A stretch of DNA of 64,000 nucleotides from Erythroxylum novogranatense (Eukaryota > Streptophyta > Magnoliopsida > Malpighiales > Erythroxylaceae). The DNA lies in assembly GCA_029891385.1 (NCBI GenBank), contig CM057228.1, forward strand, positions 63,804,523-63,868,522, given 5' to 3'. The position numbers were made by a program, and so were the translations under genes. This document shows positions 1 through 11,630 of this stretch, piece by piece. A model generated the notes under the pieces. It was given only the letters and a program-made list of their open reading frames with translations, did not search any database and had not been told where the DNA came from. Numbering within the stretch: position 1 is the first letter of the stretch; each line of letters begins with the position of its first letter.

Positions 1-69
1 GTCTTCCGTGACGTTTTTATTATTATTATTTTTTTATTTTTATTTTAAATTATATTAATCTAATAATTT

Positions 70-320
70 TAAATTTTAATAATTATTTTAAATAATAAAT
101 TTTTAAAATCTTATTTATTTAATAACTATTTAATGTTATTTATAAATTTTATTTATTTAATAATTCTTTATTTTTTAGTATATCATTAATTTTAATAATT
201 ATTTTAAATAATAAAATTTTAAAATCTTATTTATTTAATAACTATTTAATATTATTTATAAATTTTATTTATTTAATAATTCTTTAATTTTTTAGTATAT
301 CATTAATTTTAATAATTATT
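70..320. repeat. AT-rich tandem repeat, period about 116 bp
   Basis: The word TTTTAATAATTATTT recurs at 74, 190 and 307, and the sequence between the first two occurrences repeats almost base for base, giving about 2.1 copies. It is nearly pure A+T and lies next to the inferred left end of the CACTA element. No coding content is seen. From 320 to 1340 nothing is identified apart from a weak possible exon near 732-783 read on the minus strand. Confidence 0.75.
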
Positions 321-1340
321 TGTGTATCACAAGAATTTTATACCGCAGACAATGTATTATTTAATTGCAATTGCAAACATATTATAATACACTAATTAAT
401 ATCAAAATACACTAATTATAATTCGCAAACATATTATAATACACTATTTGTAATGCAACGATGATTCCTCATTTAACCACACAATTAACAAGGAATATCA
501 TGCTTTAATACAAGTTTATTTATATTTTCTCTCTAAATACAAATTTACTTGAAATCTTTGTCTGCCAATGACAAGGCAACAGGTATGGAAAAAGATAAAA
601 AAAGTCACCAGCGTAACTTCTGGGTATTTTCTAACGAAACTTCCAGGTACTTTCTAGTCAGCTGCACCCAAATGACATATTTTAAAGCACACCAAACCAA
701 ACTCATCCAGTGTCTACTTCTGTTGTTTGCAACTTACTCTCCTTCACCTTCACCGATTTCTTCATCCGAGTGCTCTAACTCAATGGCTCTTTATCGGGTT
801 CCAGGTCTGATGTACAAAAGAAAGACAAATAACAGACTATGAAGTTTGTTGAGTACTTGCTTTAAAGGAATACATACATGTTTAAAGTGGGAATTGACCA
901 GCAAAAGTTGAGAAAAAGTGCAACATATATAATGGAAGCTAAGACCACATGTTTCAATACTGAGTATTTCGTAAGAATATAATCTATCATCTACTAAGTT
1001 GCATAAAATAAGAGCAATTCAAATACAAATACGGAAGGTTAGAAAAACTAATTGATCACTGGATACTGAACTCTTCAAAAGAATTCCGGAAGATTGAACA
1101 TCCATAAAATATTCCAGCCATTAACACAATATGATAACATATCATCGGGATAGATAATCGACTCATCTCCTAAGCCCCGCCGTCTGCATCTTCATGACTT
1201 TCTCCTTGATAAAAGAGCAGAATTTTGGGAAATATTGATGGTAACTTGCAAGTAAATAAGGGCGAGTGGAAACATGATTGGTCGTTGAAAAATCAACTCT
1301 AGAGGAGCCTCCTATAAATCAAAGTTATCTATGACGGATT

Positions 1341-1867
1341 TCACGGATATGACGTAAACAAGTTCCTCACGAAAAGAACATCTACTAGCATATCTCGATG
1401 AGATGATTCGTCATTTAAATAATTCATGCCATCCAAATAAACATTTTTAGAGTTCCTTGTATCGGCCTTCAAGAAGAAATTACCGAAAAGATGATCTTCC
1501 AAACTCCCCATTGACATGTACTCATAAACCAAGAGTCTTTGATCACCGTGATGCAAGATCCAATTAAGGTGACAAGATTGGGATGATGCAACAAACTCAA
1601 CATGAGAACCTCTACTATAAATTCCTGAAATCCCTGAAGACCCTCTAGATTAAGTTGTTTCACCGCAACAACCTGACCACCAAAAGATAAACCTCTTAAC
1701 ACAGTTAGAGTTATCAAGTGAAGAGCTTGACAGACCGAAATCTGCATTGGGAAGGTAGTTGACAGAATTGAACTTACCTCGCCAGATTCTAAATTAATCC
1801 GCTTGTAAGCCTCCTGAAATAAAAAATCATCCACATGAAAATACTTGAAAACTTCAGCACAAACCAA
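1341..1867 (-). pseudogene. Captured fragment of a PBS1/PBL-type receptor-like cytoplasmic kinase
   Basis: Two overlapping minus-strand frames together give the N-lobe of a plant RLCK-VII kinase. The upstream frame (1867 to 1469) shows [20 protein letters not shown], with the subdomain II lysine, then [19 protein letters not shown]. After a frame change, the other frame (1556 to 1341) gives [20 protein letters not shown], the hinge region. In living family members these blocks belong to one protein of about 400-500 residues acting at the plasma membrane in immune signalling. Here the glycine-rich loop, catalytic HRD and DFG motifs are absent or unrecognisable and the frame is broken, so it is a relic. 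Its position inside the CACTA element indicates transduplication. I am sure of the kinase family and less sure of the exact subgroup. Confidence 0.8.
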
Positions 1868-2899
1868 TTATAAGCAGCAACCAATTTCTGGCATCACAAT
1901 TAAAGAATGTTTAACACTTGGAAATAAATAATGCATGCTAAATTGAGAGGAATTACTGATAGCCAACACCCATGCATCAGAATCGACATTAAGATTTAAG
2001 CAATAATACAGATCAAAGCACACTTCAAAGCTCACTTTTACAAACTCAATGGTCTCAGGTGCAATCATCATACCTAAGTTCTAAACTCCAACCATTTTGA
2101 ATATATTCCTCTCTCAAAACAATATTTAAAGATTTGCATGGCTACATCTACAGAAATGCTTATCTCAAGAAACCAATATACACCACTCATTACCTCTTTC
2201 CGTGTGCTGGATGCAAGGGGATCTGCAAGTTGGATTCCAATATCTAAAACAGAGGGTAGTGGCGTAAGAAAAAACTGTCTCCCTAGCAAGAAGTTCAGGA
2301 TCTTCAAGGCCTCTTGATTGTTTGTATATATCAAGATCACAACACCTTAAAATGTAAACAATGAATCCCTCTATACACCGCAAAGATGATATATTATGAG
2401 CATTAGAACACTCCATCCTCGCATAGTAGAGACAAGAGTCGAGGTTCTCTATGTTCAATAAACAGGACAATAGCAAACCATGCATATTATGTCAAGACGA
2501 TGAACCTTTAACCATTTCCGCTTCGTTGAATTAAGCCAAACCGCTTATTGTAAAAACTTGAGTGCTCAACAATACAACAGCCCACCTAGGCGAAATGGAT
2601 TATGACCGCAACTTCGTAATGACATAATTGTAAAGACAACTTCAAAAGCCAAAATAGTTATAATATCCGCTCTTTTCGGGCATGATTATAAACACGTACA
2701 TGAAATCAAGAAGGAAAGCAAGGAATAATTCAGAAATATTTCATGATGTGAACAGAAAATTTTGTATTAAGTATTTGTTTTATCAATATGGTGAATACTA
2801 ACATGTACAGATGTTTCAAAGAAAAAGCATTTCAGAAATCAAGATCTACAAGCAAAGTAAATATCCCCAAAGAAGCCCCTCAAATGCAAAAAGGTAATG

Positions 2900-3375
2900 G
2901 AATTAAGCAAGTACATGAAAGAAAATTCCTGAATTGGTAAGATTTTGACAGACACAATTGCAACAGTGCAGGATTGACTGTTTAGCTTCCTGTTTAGCTT
3001 CGAACAAAGACGCACAAGAAATTCCAAAGAGCCAATAGAAAACACAATTAAAAGTCATGAAATAGTATGCGGCGTTGTGCATACCAATGGCTGAGATTGT
3101 GGCCCAGGTGAAGAGAGTCGAAGCAATGAATGGAAGACAACCAAACAAAAGACGCTTGAGCGCGACAACGATTGAAGGATTCTCGAGCTAGATCCACTTG
3201 AATTGAAGAGACGCCCAAACGCCAATAACAAAATTCGACTGAGCGCAAAGCAAATCCAAACCTCCTTAGTAACTGAATCCTCTCTCTCACCCTCCCAGTC
3301 GGATGCTCCAGTTGCTTCAATATAGCCACTCTCTTGGTTTCCCCACGACGGGTCGTCTTGCTCAGTGTCAGACAA
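2900..3375 (-). pseudogene. Captured fragment of an unrecognised plant membrane protein
   Basis: Starting at ATG 3375 on the minus strand, an acidic soluble N-terminus (MSDTEQDDPSWGNQESGYIE) runs into a hydrophobic stretch (VWICFALSRILLLAFG). After a frame change near 3180 a second frame continues with ENPSIVVALKRLLFGCLPFI, then STLFTWATISAIGMHNAAYY and FMTFNCVFYWLFGI, giving two or three further likely membrane spans. The end is followed by intron-like or foreign sequence. Codon use and hydrophobic patterning look like a real former gene rather than a chance frame, but I do not recognise the family. It is next to the kinase fragment and on the same strand inside the CACTA element, so it is probably a second captured host gene. 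The frame change could be an intron edge or a mutation. Confidence 0.6.
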
Positions 3376-3599
3376 TGTAATGGTAGTATTGTTGTCTTTC
3401 TCTTGCTGAGCCCAATCCGATGTCTGGGTAACAAAGGGAACAAACGACGAGAAGTGGGTCTTCAGTTTGAGAGAGAGAGTAGAAGAAACGGAGGGAGAAA
3501 GGTTAGTTTTAAGCGTCTGGGTGTGACACAGAAGCAGCGGTGACGAGTGGGTTTTGGTTTCGGCTTTGAAATGAGAAGAGAAGGGAACGAAAGTAACGA

Positions 3600-3808
3600 A
3601 GAGTCTCGAATGTTTAATTAAGCTTTCAACTTTTCGCTACGTTTTATCATAAAACGTCGTAGAAAGAGTTATAAATTTACGACGTTTTTATAAAACGTCT
3701 TGAAAAATTAGAACATTTTGTGACATTTTTTAAACGTCGCAAAAAGTTTAAATATTTTGTGACGTTTTATTCAAAAAACGTCGCGAATAGCATGTTATTC
3801 TTGTAGTG
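3600..3808. repeat. CACTA right subterminal repeats and terminal inverted repeat
   Basis: Short words of the form ACGTTTT and AAAACGT alternate in direct and inverted order from about 3635 to 3786 (for example ACGACGTTTTTATAAAACGT near 3680), ending in the terminal CTTGTAGTG at 3800-3808. Such arrays are the usual transposase-binding regions of CACTA elements; binding here is inferred from position only. Confidence 0.75.
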
Positions 3809-5229
3809 TTAGTAATTACTATTGTATTAATAAATGAACAAAAATACTGAACAAACTTTTATACTTACATAGTTGTTCTATTTCTATTAACACGCATCAT
3901 TTATCTTCCTTATAATCAATAAATTTATATAGTGTGATCCTATCACACTGTTGTCTTCGTAGTTCCTTCTCATTCTGTTTTATGAAACAAGAAAACAAGA
4001 CACATATAATAATGTAGTGTTTATTGATTTAAGTATAACTTGTAGAAATAGAACTTACATATTTATTTCTAACAACTATAAATGACTTTGACTCTTGATT
4101 ATGAGGTGTTTCCGTTTTTGGTCAAATTAACCCTTACCTTCTCAAAATTTTCCTAAATAAAAAAAAACATAACTTAGTCATTAAATCATATAACAAGATT
4201 AATGCAAGAAAACATGAAGATAAAGAAAACAAACAAGAACTTTCATGTGAGCCTAATAATCACACAAGCTATTCCAATTTTCTTCAAACATTCATTTGGG
4301 AGCATGGCTTCATGCCTCTGCATCAAAAGGAAAAATATTTATAATACTTTTGCAACTTGAAATGACAGTCCCTAGTCCTTTGTTTCAATAATAAAGTAAT
4401 ATAGTTTGAAACATTTGGGTTTGCAATATCCACAATATTCACTTTCAACTGTGAATAATAAGTAAAAATATAATTAATCTTAAAATCAATGAAGAATAAT
4501 GCATAAATTTAAAGATTTTGTATAATTATCGCAACTCTTTCTAAATTTTTTTTAAGCAAGTTATCTTCCTTCAAGTCCTTAAATGTGTTAGACAAGGTAA
4601 TTATTGTTCTCCAAATAATCGCCAACTTACTTGACAATTTCGTAGATTAGACCTTATCTATATAATGACCTGACTAAGATCAATTTGTATTAATAACTTA
4701 CAATTCATTGCAACATTTATTTGTTGCAATTCACAATCTCTAGTTTTATCTCTAAATGTTTTTCTAATACTAGCATTGAAAGTTGAGAACATATGAATAA
4801 TGATAAAACTAAAATATATAAATATTAATCTAAACATAAGTTCGGTTAAAGATATTAAAGAGTAATAAATTTACACTAGTACCATCATTATTGTTTGAGG
4901 CAGAATGAAGTTTTTATGTATGACTTGAAGGTGGAATATAATTGTTGCTTTGTTATGGCAGTGTACTATAAGAAGCTCTATTTCCTACGAAAAAAAGAAG
5001 AAGAAAAAGATATATACATATACTTGAAGGTATAGAAAATTTAAAACTACATGGCTAATTTCATTGTTATTTAAGGTAGAATGTTGTTGTTAGCTAAGAA
5101 TTGAATTTTTGGCATCAACTAATTGATTTTGTTGAAGTCATAGATCTCTCAGTTCTATAATTTGAATACCTGGCACCTTCTTTTCTTTGTCTCTATTATG
5201 TGCCGTTATGTTGGATATATATAAAAATA
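3809..5229. other. Non-coding AT-rich spacer
   Basis: No reading frame, RNA gene or recognisable repeat is seen. The stretch lies between the CACTA right end and the 180-bp tandem repeat that borders the TNP2 relic. It probably includes the downstream part of that second, older CACTA element, but no clear terminal repeat was found. Confidence 0.5.
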
Positions 5230-5590
5230 CATAAATGTTACTAACATTACAATAAAACAATAGAATGAGCACTTTCATGATACATTCAATCATCATAATG
5301 AAAATTAAACATTTAATTATTAACACTAATCATAATAGTAAGATAAATGTTATCGAGATTATAATAACAAATAGAAAATCACTTTCATGATACATTAATT
5401 GCATTAACAACATACATGTTACCAACATTGCAATAAAACAACAAAAGAGCACTTTCATGATACATTCAATCATCATAATGAAAATAAATTGAATCATCTA
5501 CATTAATGACACTAGTAAGATAAATGTTACCAATATTATAACAACTAATAGAAAAGCACTTGACAGAAAAATAACACTTTTATGAACCTT
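5230..5590. repeat. Tandem repeat, period about 180 bp
   Basis: The segment containing GAGCACTTTCATGATACATT occurs at 5267 and again at 5447, with the flanking GTTACYAACATT...AATAAAACAA and AGTAAGATAAATGTTA blocks also repeated at the same spacing. About two copies are present, diverged by substitutions and small indels. It sits directly beyond the C-terminal end of the TNP2 relic and may be part of that element's 3' region. Confidence 0.7.
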
Positions 5591-8360
5591 CATTCATCAT
5601 AATCAAGTTCTTCAAAATCATCGTCATTAATTGCAATATGATTTGAATCTTTATTGCTATTATATTCAACCAAAGTATCTTCATTTTTATATAATTCATC
5701 CTCAATATAATCTTCATTCCATTCTATGATAAGATTGCTTTGTACTTTGATTGCTTCTAGTATGTTGGGATCAACATATCTCTGATGGAATGATGATATA
5801 TCCTCATCTTCAATTTCGAGAGCTACATTTTTCAACTGTGATTCAATCTCTTGATATAAGTTACCATCTTTAACCATTAGACCATTTTCCCTTTTTATAG
5901 AAATCAAAAAGATTTTAGTGTTAAAACTTTTGCACAACTTTACAGTATTGCCCAATACAGTTTCATTGAGCTAGAATACTTGTTTCATATGAATTGCAAG
6001 CACAAATGGTTCATTTTCATACCATGTGTTACTAACATTGACGCTAGTAGCCATTCATTTTTATGTTAATCCCTTTGTCACCGTGATTAAACCATTTGAA
6101 CTTAAATAGAACAACCTCTTTATCCTTGATATAATGTAACTCAATTATTTCAAAGATAACATTATAAAAGTCAACAAAATCATCCTTATATTATCCCTTA
6201 GCAACAAACCCACATTTTAGCTTTTAAGGCAATTGTCATGCTCTTTTATATGAAATCTAACTCCATTAACAATGTAACTTGTATATTTTTTCCCAAGCAT
6301 ATGAGTCCTGTATGTTAAAATATATAAAGTTGTCATTACTTATGGCAATTTACAGTTGTGTAATTGTATAATCTAAAAAAACTACAAGGCAATGTAATCT
6401 CACCTACAATATTCAATTTTGCATACTATTACATGAATAACTTACTCATGTCCTAAGCCATAATGCGAAATTTATCTTATGCCTTTCTTCAACATTAACC
6501 TCACTTTTGATTCTAATATCACCTTCATGGTTTCTATTTAAAAAGTAAACTGATTCTTAAAAAATAGAGGTTGAATGTTAAATTTAAAAATGAAATAATG
6601 TATGAGAAGTAATATATGTTCACCATATATAAATCGGCATCATCACAGTTGTTTAAAATGTACCAATGGCCAATTTTAAGTACCTTTTTAGTTAACTCCA
6701 TATATTTTCTTGTTCCAAATGGCCTTACTTTATTGGGAAAAAATTGATAAGCGACCATCTTTATCAAAATCAAATTTACATTATTTTCTATTAAATCATG
6801 TCTCCATTTCATTTAAGTACATAAAACAAAATTTCAAGAATTCATTCTATACATAAGCCTCTAGAATAGAGACCCTAAAAACCTAACAAAATATAAAACA
6901 TTAGCATTTGTTACTAAATAATACCAAAAGATAGAAAATGTAAAAGTTAATACAAATTACCTTTCAACTAGGAACATCTATCAAAATTGAATTGGTCCAT
7001 AAAGTTTTGCCTTATATGGTAAGTGAATTGCCAAATGCATCATAACATTAAAGAATGATGATAAGAAAACTAGTTCAAACTCACATAGAATCAAACCTAT
7101 GTCGTTTCCATTTTTTTAAGTTCTACTTTTTATGTCTTACAACATAATTTCTTAAAAAATTACCCAATTGTGCCAAATTTATAAACACGTCCTTTGACAA
7201 ACACCTATGTATTTCAACAGGAAGTAATTGTTATAGAAGTACATGACAATCATGGCTTTTCAAATAAGAAAAGTTTCCCTAATTAACATTGACCCAATGG
7301 GCTATATTAGAAGCATACCTATAAGGAAACTTAACTAATTTAAAAAATTGACGAAAATTTTGTTTCTTTATTTTGGACATAATGTAACTTATAGGTGGAA
7401 TCATGTATAACCCATCATCTCTCCTTTTTAAATGCAAATCTTTTCTTATATTCATGTCTTCCAATTCTAATCTAGCCTTATTTATCTCTTTTGATATGCC
7501 ATCAATCTCCATCAAAGTACTTAAAATATTATCACAAATGTTTTCTTCAATATGCATGACATCATGATTATACCCCAATAGCAATTCCTTCCAATATGAC
7601 AAAAGAAGTTATCTTTCACTTTCGATCACTTGGGTGTTTTCCATGTATGCAAATCTAATAATTGATCAAAAACATCATCAACTAAAAAGTGCAATGGTGC
7701 TTCATTATGTTCTAATTTTCCATTAAACAATTTGCTTGTTTGCCATCTATGCCCATGCTCTAAGTAACAACGATGTCCTATATAACATATTTTATTTCAT
7801 AGCCACATTGAATGAGTTTGATAGTTACACAGAGGATAGACAATATGCGCTTTATTACTACATATAAACAAATTGCCATAAGCCATAAAATCATTTATAA
7901 TAAGTAAAATAGCCATATACATTCTAAAGGTTTCACCATCAACAACATCATAAGTTTATAATCCAACATCCCAAAGATGTTTTAAATCATCAATTAATGG
8001 TTACATGTATATATCAATATCCTTACTAGGAGTAGTGGGTTATAGAATAAGTAAAGAAAATAAGAAAAAAGGCTCCTTCATACATTTCCTTGGTGGAAAA
8101 TCATACGACATAAGAATTACCAACCATATATTGTAAAAATTACTTATATTACTAAATGGATTGAATCTATCATAGGCTAACCTAAGTAAAAAATGACAAT
8201 CTTTTTCAAAATATGAAAACTTTTTGTCAAATTCTTTCCATACCTTTAAGTCTACTGGATGATGCATAACGTTATCATTAATGTGTTTGCTTTTATGCCA
8301 CCTTATATCTATAGTTGTTTTTGTTGACATAAAAATCCTTTATAGTCATGGTTTATTAAG
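5590..8360 (-). pseudogene. Decayed CACTA TNP2-type transposase
   Basis: Read from 8360 down to 5590, successive fragments match the order of a plant TNP2 transposase. Around 8360-8040: RIFMSTKTT, then DIRWHKSK and NIWLVILMSYDFPPRKCMKE. Around 7800-7620: GHRCYLEHGHRWQTSKLFNG. At 7602-7279: WKELLLGYNHDVMHIEENIC, ARLELEDMNIRKDLH, and the start of DUF4218. At 6760-6640: KIGHWYILNNCDDADLY. Around 6330-5950: INGVRFHIKEHDN and the DUF4216 region, then an acidic C-terminus to 5590. TNP2 excises and reinserts CACTA elements. Stops and frameshifts are scattered throughout; near 8345-8353 two stops fall where the family has Arg and Gln, as expected from C-to-T decay. The N-terminus is cut off by the gypsy LTR at about 8369. 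Confidence 0.85.
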
Positions 8361-9042
8361 GAGATATGTGTTTAAATATTGATTCATTTGATATTCTAAA
8401 TTTAGTGATTAATACCTTAGAAATGCTTAGGATACTCACTTTAGCTCATATTTGATCTTAGGTACATTTCGGAAATGAAGGAGCTAAAGTGACTCAAAAG
8501 CATACCTAAGCCATCTTCTTAGTTCCCATATTCTATTGATTCATGGAGCATGAAGAAGAAGAGGATTAAAAGCAATATAACACAATTAAATGCCAAGAAA
8601 GATAAGACATATGCTAGAAATACAAAGAAGAAGAACATTTAAGCAAGAAGAAGACAAGAAAATGAAAAGAAATGAAGAATGAATCATTAAGATATCTCAT
8701 AGCCATACTAGACAAGTTGCACAACCTTGAGTGTGTGTGTCATAGTTGTGCAACATGAAGCATAGGTGTAAGTTATTCCTCATGCCCATGCAACGTGGTG
8801 ATTACCATAAACTGAAGATGATGCAAGGTGACAACTACTTCTCACGGTTCTTCTCACACCAATGTCCATGCATGCTCCTTAGCAGCCCTCCCATCTCATG
8901 CTTCCAGCTAGCTACCATGATCTCACGTTGACAATTCCCACGTACTTTCCATTCTTGTCATGGTGATGTCATGACATGTTTCTTTGTCACCAACCATCCA
9001 TGCTTGTTTCTAGCTCCCATACCATACACAACCACATACCAA

Positions 9043-9123
9043 GCTTCTCACAGCCATGAGAAGCTAGTCACGGGTGTGACATGTTAAGTCACACCTGTGA
9101 GGTCCTCTCACACCCGTGAGAAG
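9043..9123. repeat. Cluster of short palindromes in LTR A
   Basis: Four adjacent imperfect palindromes occur in 80 bp: CTTCTCACAGCCATGAGAAG (9043), GTCACGGGTGTGAC (9067), GTCACACCTGTGAG (9089) and CTCACACCCGTGAGAAG (about 9107). The same set appears in the inverted LTR copy at about 32519-32612 despite divergence. They precede a TATA-like box by about 60 bp, so a role in U3 transcription control is possible but unproven. Confidence 0.65.
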
Positions 9124-9177
9124 TAATTTGCAATTATGAGAAGGGCCAGGTGTCCCTCGGTTAACCCTAGTTTTATT

Positions 9178-9186
9178 CTATAAAGA
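9178..9186 (+). promoter_or_regulatory. Possible TATA box of LTR A
   Basis: CTATAAAGA lies mid-LTR, downstream of the palindrome cluster, at the place where a U3 promoter would be expected. The inverted LTR copy has a diverged version (ACATAAGGA). Supported by position and motif only. Confidence 0.35.
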
Positions 9187-10167
9187 GAAGTGTTAAATGA
9201 TGGCAGAAATAAGGAAGGACATTGGGGACATAATCTAGCTGACAATGTTCTCTCATTTTCTCTTTGGTTTTTCTTCGTTCTTTAACATCGACAGTGGTAA
9301 CGGAGAGGATGGCCGATGTTGAGAGCTTGAAGATAGAGATGGAAGGCTAACTTCCCGATGCCAACTCAACTGGGATATCAAAGCCAAATCACGGTTAAAC
9401 TATTTCATTCTTTTAACATTATAATCTCTTTTTAGTTTGAAGTGTTGTTTGTGCTCATTGAGTTGGATTTTGGATAGATGATCTTAATACGTTATTTTAA
9501 TTGTTCTATTCAAAACCTATTGGTTTAATGTTGAATGTAATCCGTAATTGTTACATTTAAAGTTGTTAGTAACATTTAATGATCGTGAATCATTAGGAAT
9601 AACATAACTTAGGTTAGATAACCAAAATGTGTGAGGTTAGATAACCTAAATGTGTGAGGTTACTACCTATATTAGTCATTTTCTACTTCATAATGTTGCT
9701 ACCAAATTGACTCTAGAGAGCGTATCCTAGATTACTCGATAGTTAGATTTGATTAACAATCATATCTTAATTAAACACAACCTAAGGGAAAACCAGGATT
9801 AGTAGAGTGTTCTATCAATCTCAGATCAATAGTTTGAAGAAAGGTGTAAGGACATTAGAATGATGGAATACACTTGATTATTTTTAGTCGAGATTGACCC
9901 TAGAACCGAACCTTACTCATACTAAACACTTTAATCATTTTTGATTGCTTGTTTTAATTTGTTTTCGATGGTTTACTTTTATTTTATTTTCTAAACTGCT
10001 AAAAGTAAAAAAATCCCCATTTTATATTGTCCTTGCATTAATAAATTCCATTACAAAAATTAACCAAACATTTTTTGCAGATTCGATCACGACCCATCAT
10101 AACTACAAATTTTAGTGTATAGAGTCAGGCAAATTTTGCAATGCACTCAACATGCGCTGCCAAATTT

Positions 10168-10185
10168 TAGAGTCGTTGTTAGGGA
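10168..10185 (+). other. Decayed tRNA-Asp-type primer-binding site of element A
   Basis: TAGAGTCGTTGTTAGGGA starts 6 bp after the LTR end. It differs from the primer site typical of Athila-like elements (complement of the tRNA-Asp 3' end) at a handful of positions, most of them C/G-to-T/A transitions. This marks the start of reverse transcription in intact relatives and supports the LTR boundary. Confidence 0.65.
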
Positions 10186-10272
10186 GTATGGTAATTTAAT
10201 TTTAGTTGGTGTTTTATGAATATATTTGTTTTTTTTTATTTGTTAACTTTTAAAAGTTTGTTAGTGTGGTGT

Positions 10273-11030
10273 ATGGAAGTTACGAGATCTCCTCTTAGAG
10301 AAATTGAACAACTTGATCCAGAGCTCGAGAGAACATTATAGAGATTGTGTAGGGAAGTAAGATCAAGTTTGGTAGGAGAATCAGAATACAAATCTAAAGA
10401 AAACGTGGTAGAAAATTCGAGAACTTTGAAGGAGTTGGTTGCACCGGATTTAATTGAAGGACTATTATGTATAAAATTTTCGAATTTTGCTGAATATGTT
10501 ACCTTTGAGTTAAAATATGGACTAATACATTTATTACCTAGCTTTCATAGTCTTGTAGGGGAGGATGCATATAAGCATCTCAAAGAGCTCGATGTGGTTT
10601 GTCTGAGCATGAAGCCTTATGGAGTTACTAACGAGCAAATCATGTTAAGAGCCTTCCCATTCTCACTCAAATATGCAGCGAAAGATTGGTTGTTTGTTTT
10701 GTTAATAAGAAGCATCAATACCTGGTTGGAGATGAAGAGATTATTCTTGTAGAAGTATTTTTCAGCCTTAAAGACTACAGGTATTCGAAAGGAGATATAT
10801 GGTATCAAGCAGCATAATGGAGAGTCTCTTTACGAGTACTAGGAGCAGTTCAAGAAGTTATCTGCCAGCTATCTGCACCACAACATACCGAGGAAAATTC
10901 TTATCTAATATTTCTATGAAGGATTGCTACTAATGGACAAGAGTTTGGTTGATGCAACAAGCAGTGGGGAACTTTACGAGAATACTCCCGTTGAGGCCAG
11001 GATCTTACCTGAGCAAATGGCCACTAGTTA
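10273..11030 (+). pseudogene. gag: Gag of gypsy element A, N-terminal part
   Basis: The frame begins at ATG 10273, meets a stop at 10339, and continues in frame from 10345. The retrotransposon gag domain is clear: APDLIEGLLCIKFSNF, FELKYGLIHLLPSFHSLVGE, DAYKHLKELDVVCLSMKPYG and RAFPFSLKYAAKDWLF, then WLEMKRLFL followed by a stop at 10750. Later pieces (EIYGIKQHNGESLYEY, then DLPEQMATS near 11020) show the gag continuing in broken frames. Gag would form the particle that packages the element's RNA. No zinc knuckle is visible. Gag of element B (19040-19362) is the same family. Confidence 0.85.
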
Positions 11031-11226
11031 GTTATGTTTTTTTATAATGTAGCGAAATGTTATTAGCTAAGCTTTTTATAATGTCGCACATGTGTTATTT
11101 GATACATTTTAATCCATGATATTTAACAATATTTTTTGATATAATGTTTTAGCATGTTTTTTATTGTGAATTATTTGTTTATTATTATAAAATTAAATTG
11201 CAGAAAATATTATTAATTCAAAAGTT

Positions 11227-11269
<43 letters not shown>

Positions 11270-11630
11270 AAAATTATATAAATATCACTAAATTATACTA
11301 ATAAAAGAATATAACATTAAAGGATTATCATTTTCTCCTATACAAAATATAGATGACAACTTGAACAATTGTTATAGGCAAAACAATAATAAAAGATCAG
11401 TTTACAAATTATAATATGTTATACTCATATTACAAAAATATTAAAGCATAACCTGAATGACTACCTAATGTTGTCTATGTCTAAGAACCTGTAACCATCC
11501 AAAAAGCTTAGGTAAAATCAACTAAAAGTATTGTGAGAGTATTGGTAAAGTACGTATTTGGTTTTTGTTAAAACAAATATCATATAATTTTGCTATTCAC
11601 AACATAATCAATTAACAATTGCAACAAAGA
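11031..11630 (+). other. Non-coding insert or spacer with a (TA)17 microsatellite
   Basis: Between the broken gag halves lies AT-rich sequence with no coding trace. 11232-11265 is an uninterrupted TA dinucleotide run of 17 units. The rest may be a small unidentified insertion into gag; no ends were recognised. Confidence 0.55.

Larger units (their letters stand above)
1..3808. mobile_element. Non-autonomous CACTA (En/Spm) element with captured gene fragments, left end outside window
   Basis: The right terminus is seen at 3797-3808: read on the minus strand it begins CACTACAAGAAT, the usual CACTA-superfamily terminal inverted repeat. Inside it, 3600-3790 carries many copies of an ACGTTTTATAAAACGT-like subterminal word in both orientations. 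The first 20 bases of the window contain the same CGTGACGTTTTT word, so the left terminus probably lies just upstream of base 1 and the element is about 3.8-3.9 kb. No transposase is visible; instead the interior holds minus-strand pieces of two cellular genes. The 3-bp target duplication cannot be checked because the left end is missing; TTA follows the right end. Mobilisation would have needed a transposase from another copy. The superfamily call rests on terminus plus subterminal repeats; full extent is inferred. Confidence 0.72.
8369..10162 (+). repeat. 5' LTR of gypsy element A
   Basis: The boundaries come from comparison with an inverted copy at 31508-33279: similarity starts at TGTTTAAATATTG (8369, possibly a few bases earlier) and stops at GCGCTGCCA (10162), giving a TG...CA unit of 1794 bp. 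The 3' edge is directly followed by a decayed primer site and gag leader, as expected for a 5' LTR. The left edge interrupts the TNP2 reading frame. No partner LTR in the same orientation exists in the window. A small ORF inside it (8746-8931) is not considered coding. Confidence 0.85.

Noticed and set aside
549..842. 97-residue plus-strand ORF
   Set aside because: Low-complexity serine/proline content, no motif, inside the CACTA element. On the other strand a short acidic stretch (about 783-732) could be a captured exon end, but a stop just upstream and lack of any match leave it unsupported.
1341..1867. A functional disease-resistance kinase gene
   Set aside because: Only the N-lobe is present, in two frames, without catalytic HRD or DFG motifs.
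8746..8931. ORF inside LTR A
   Set aside because: Non-coding LTR; the inverted LTR copy does not keep the frame.
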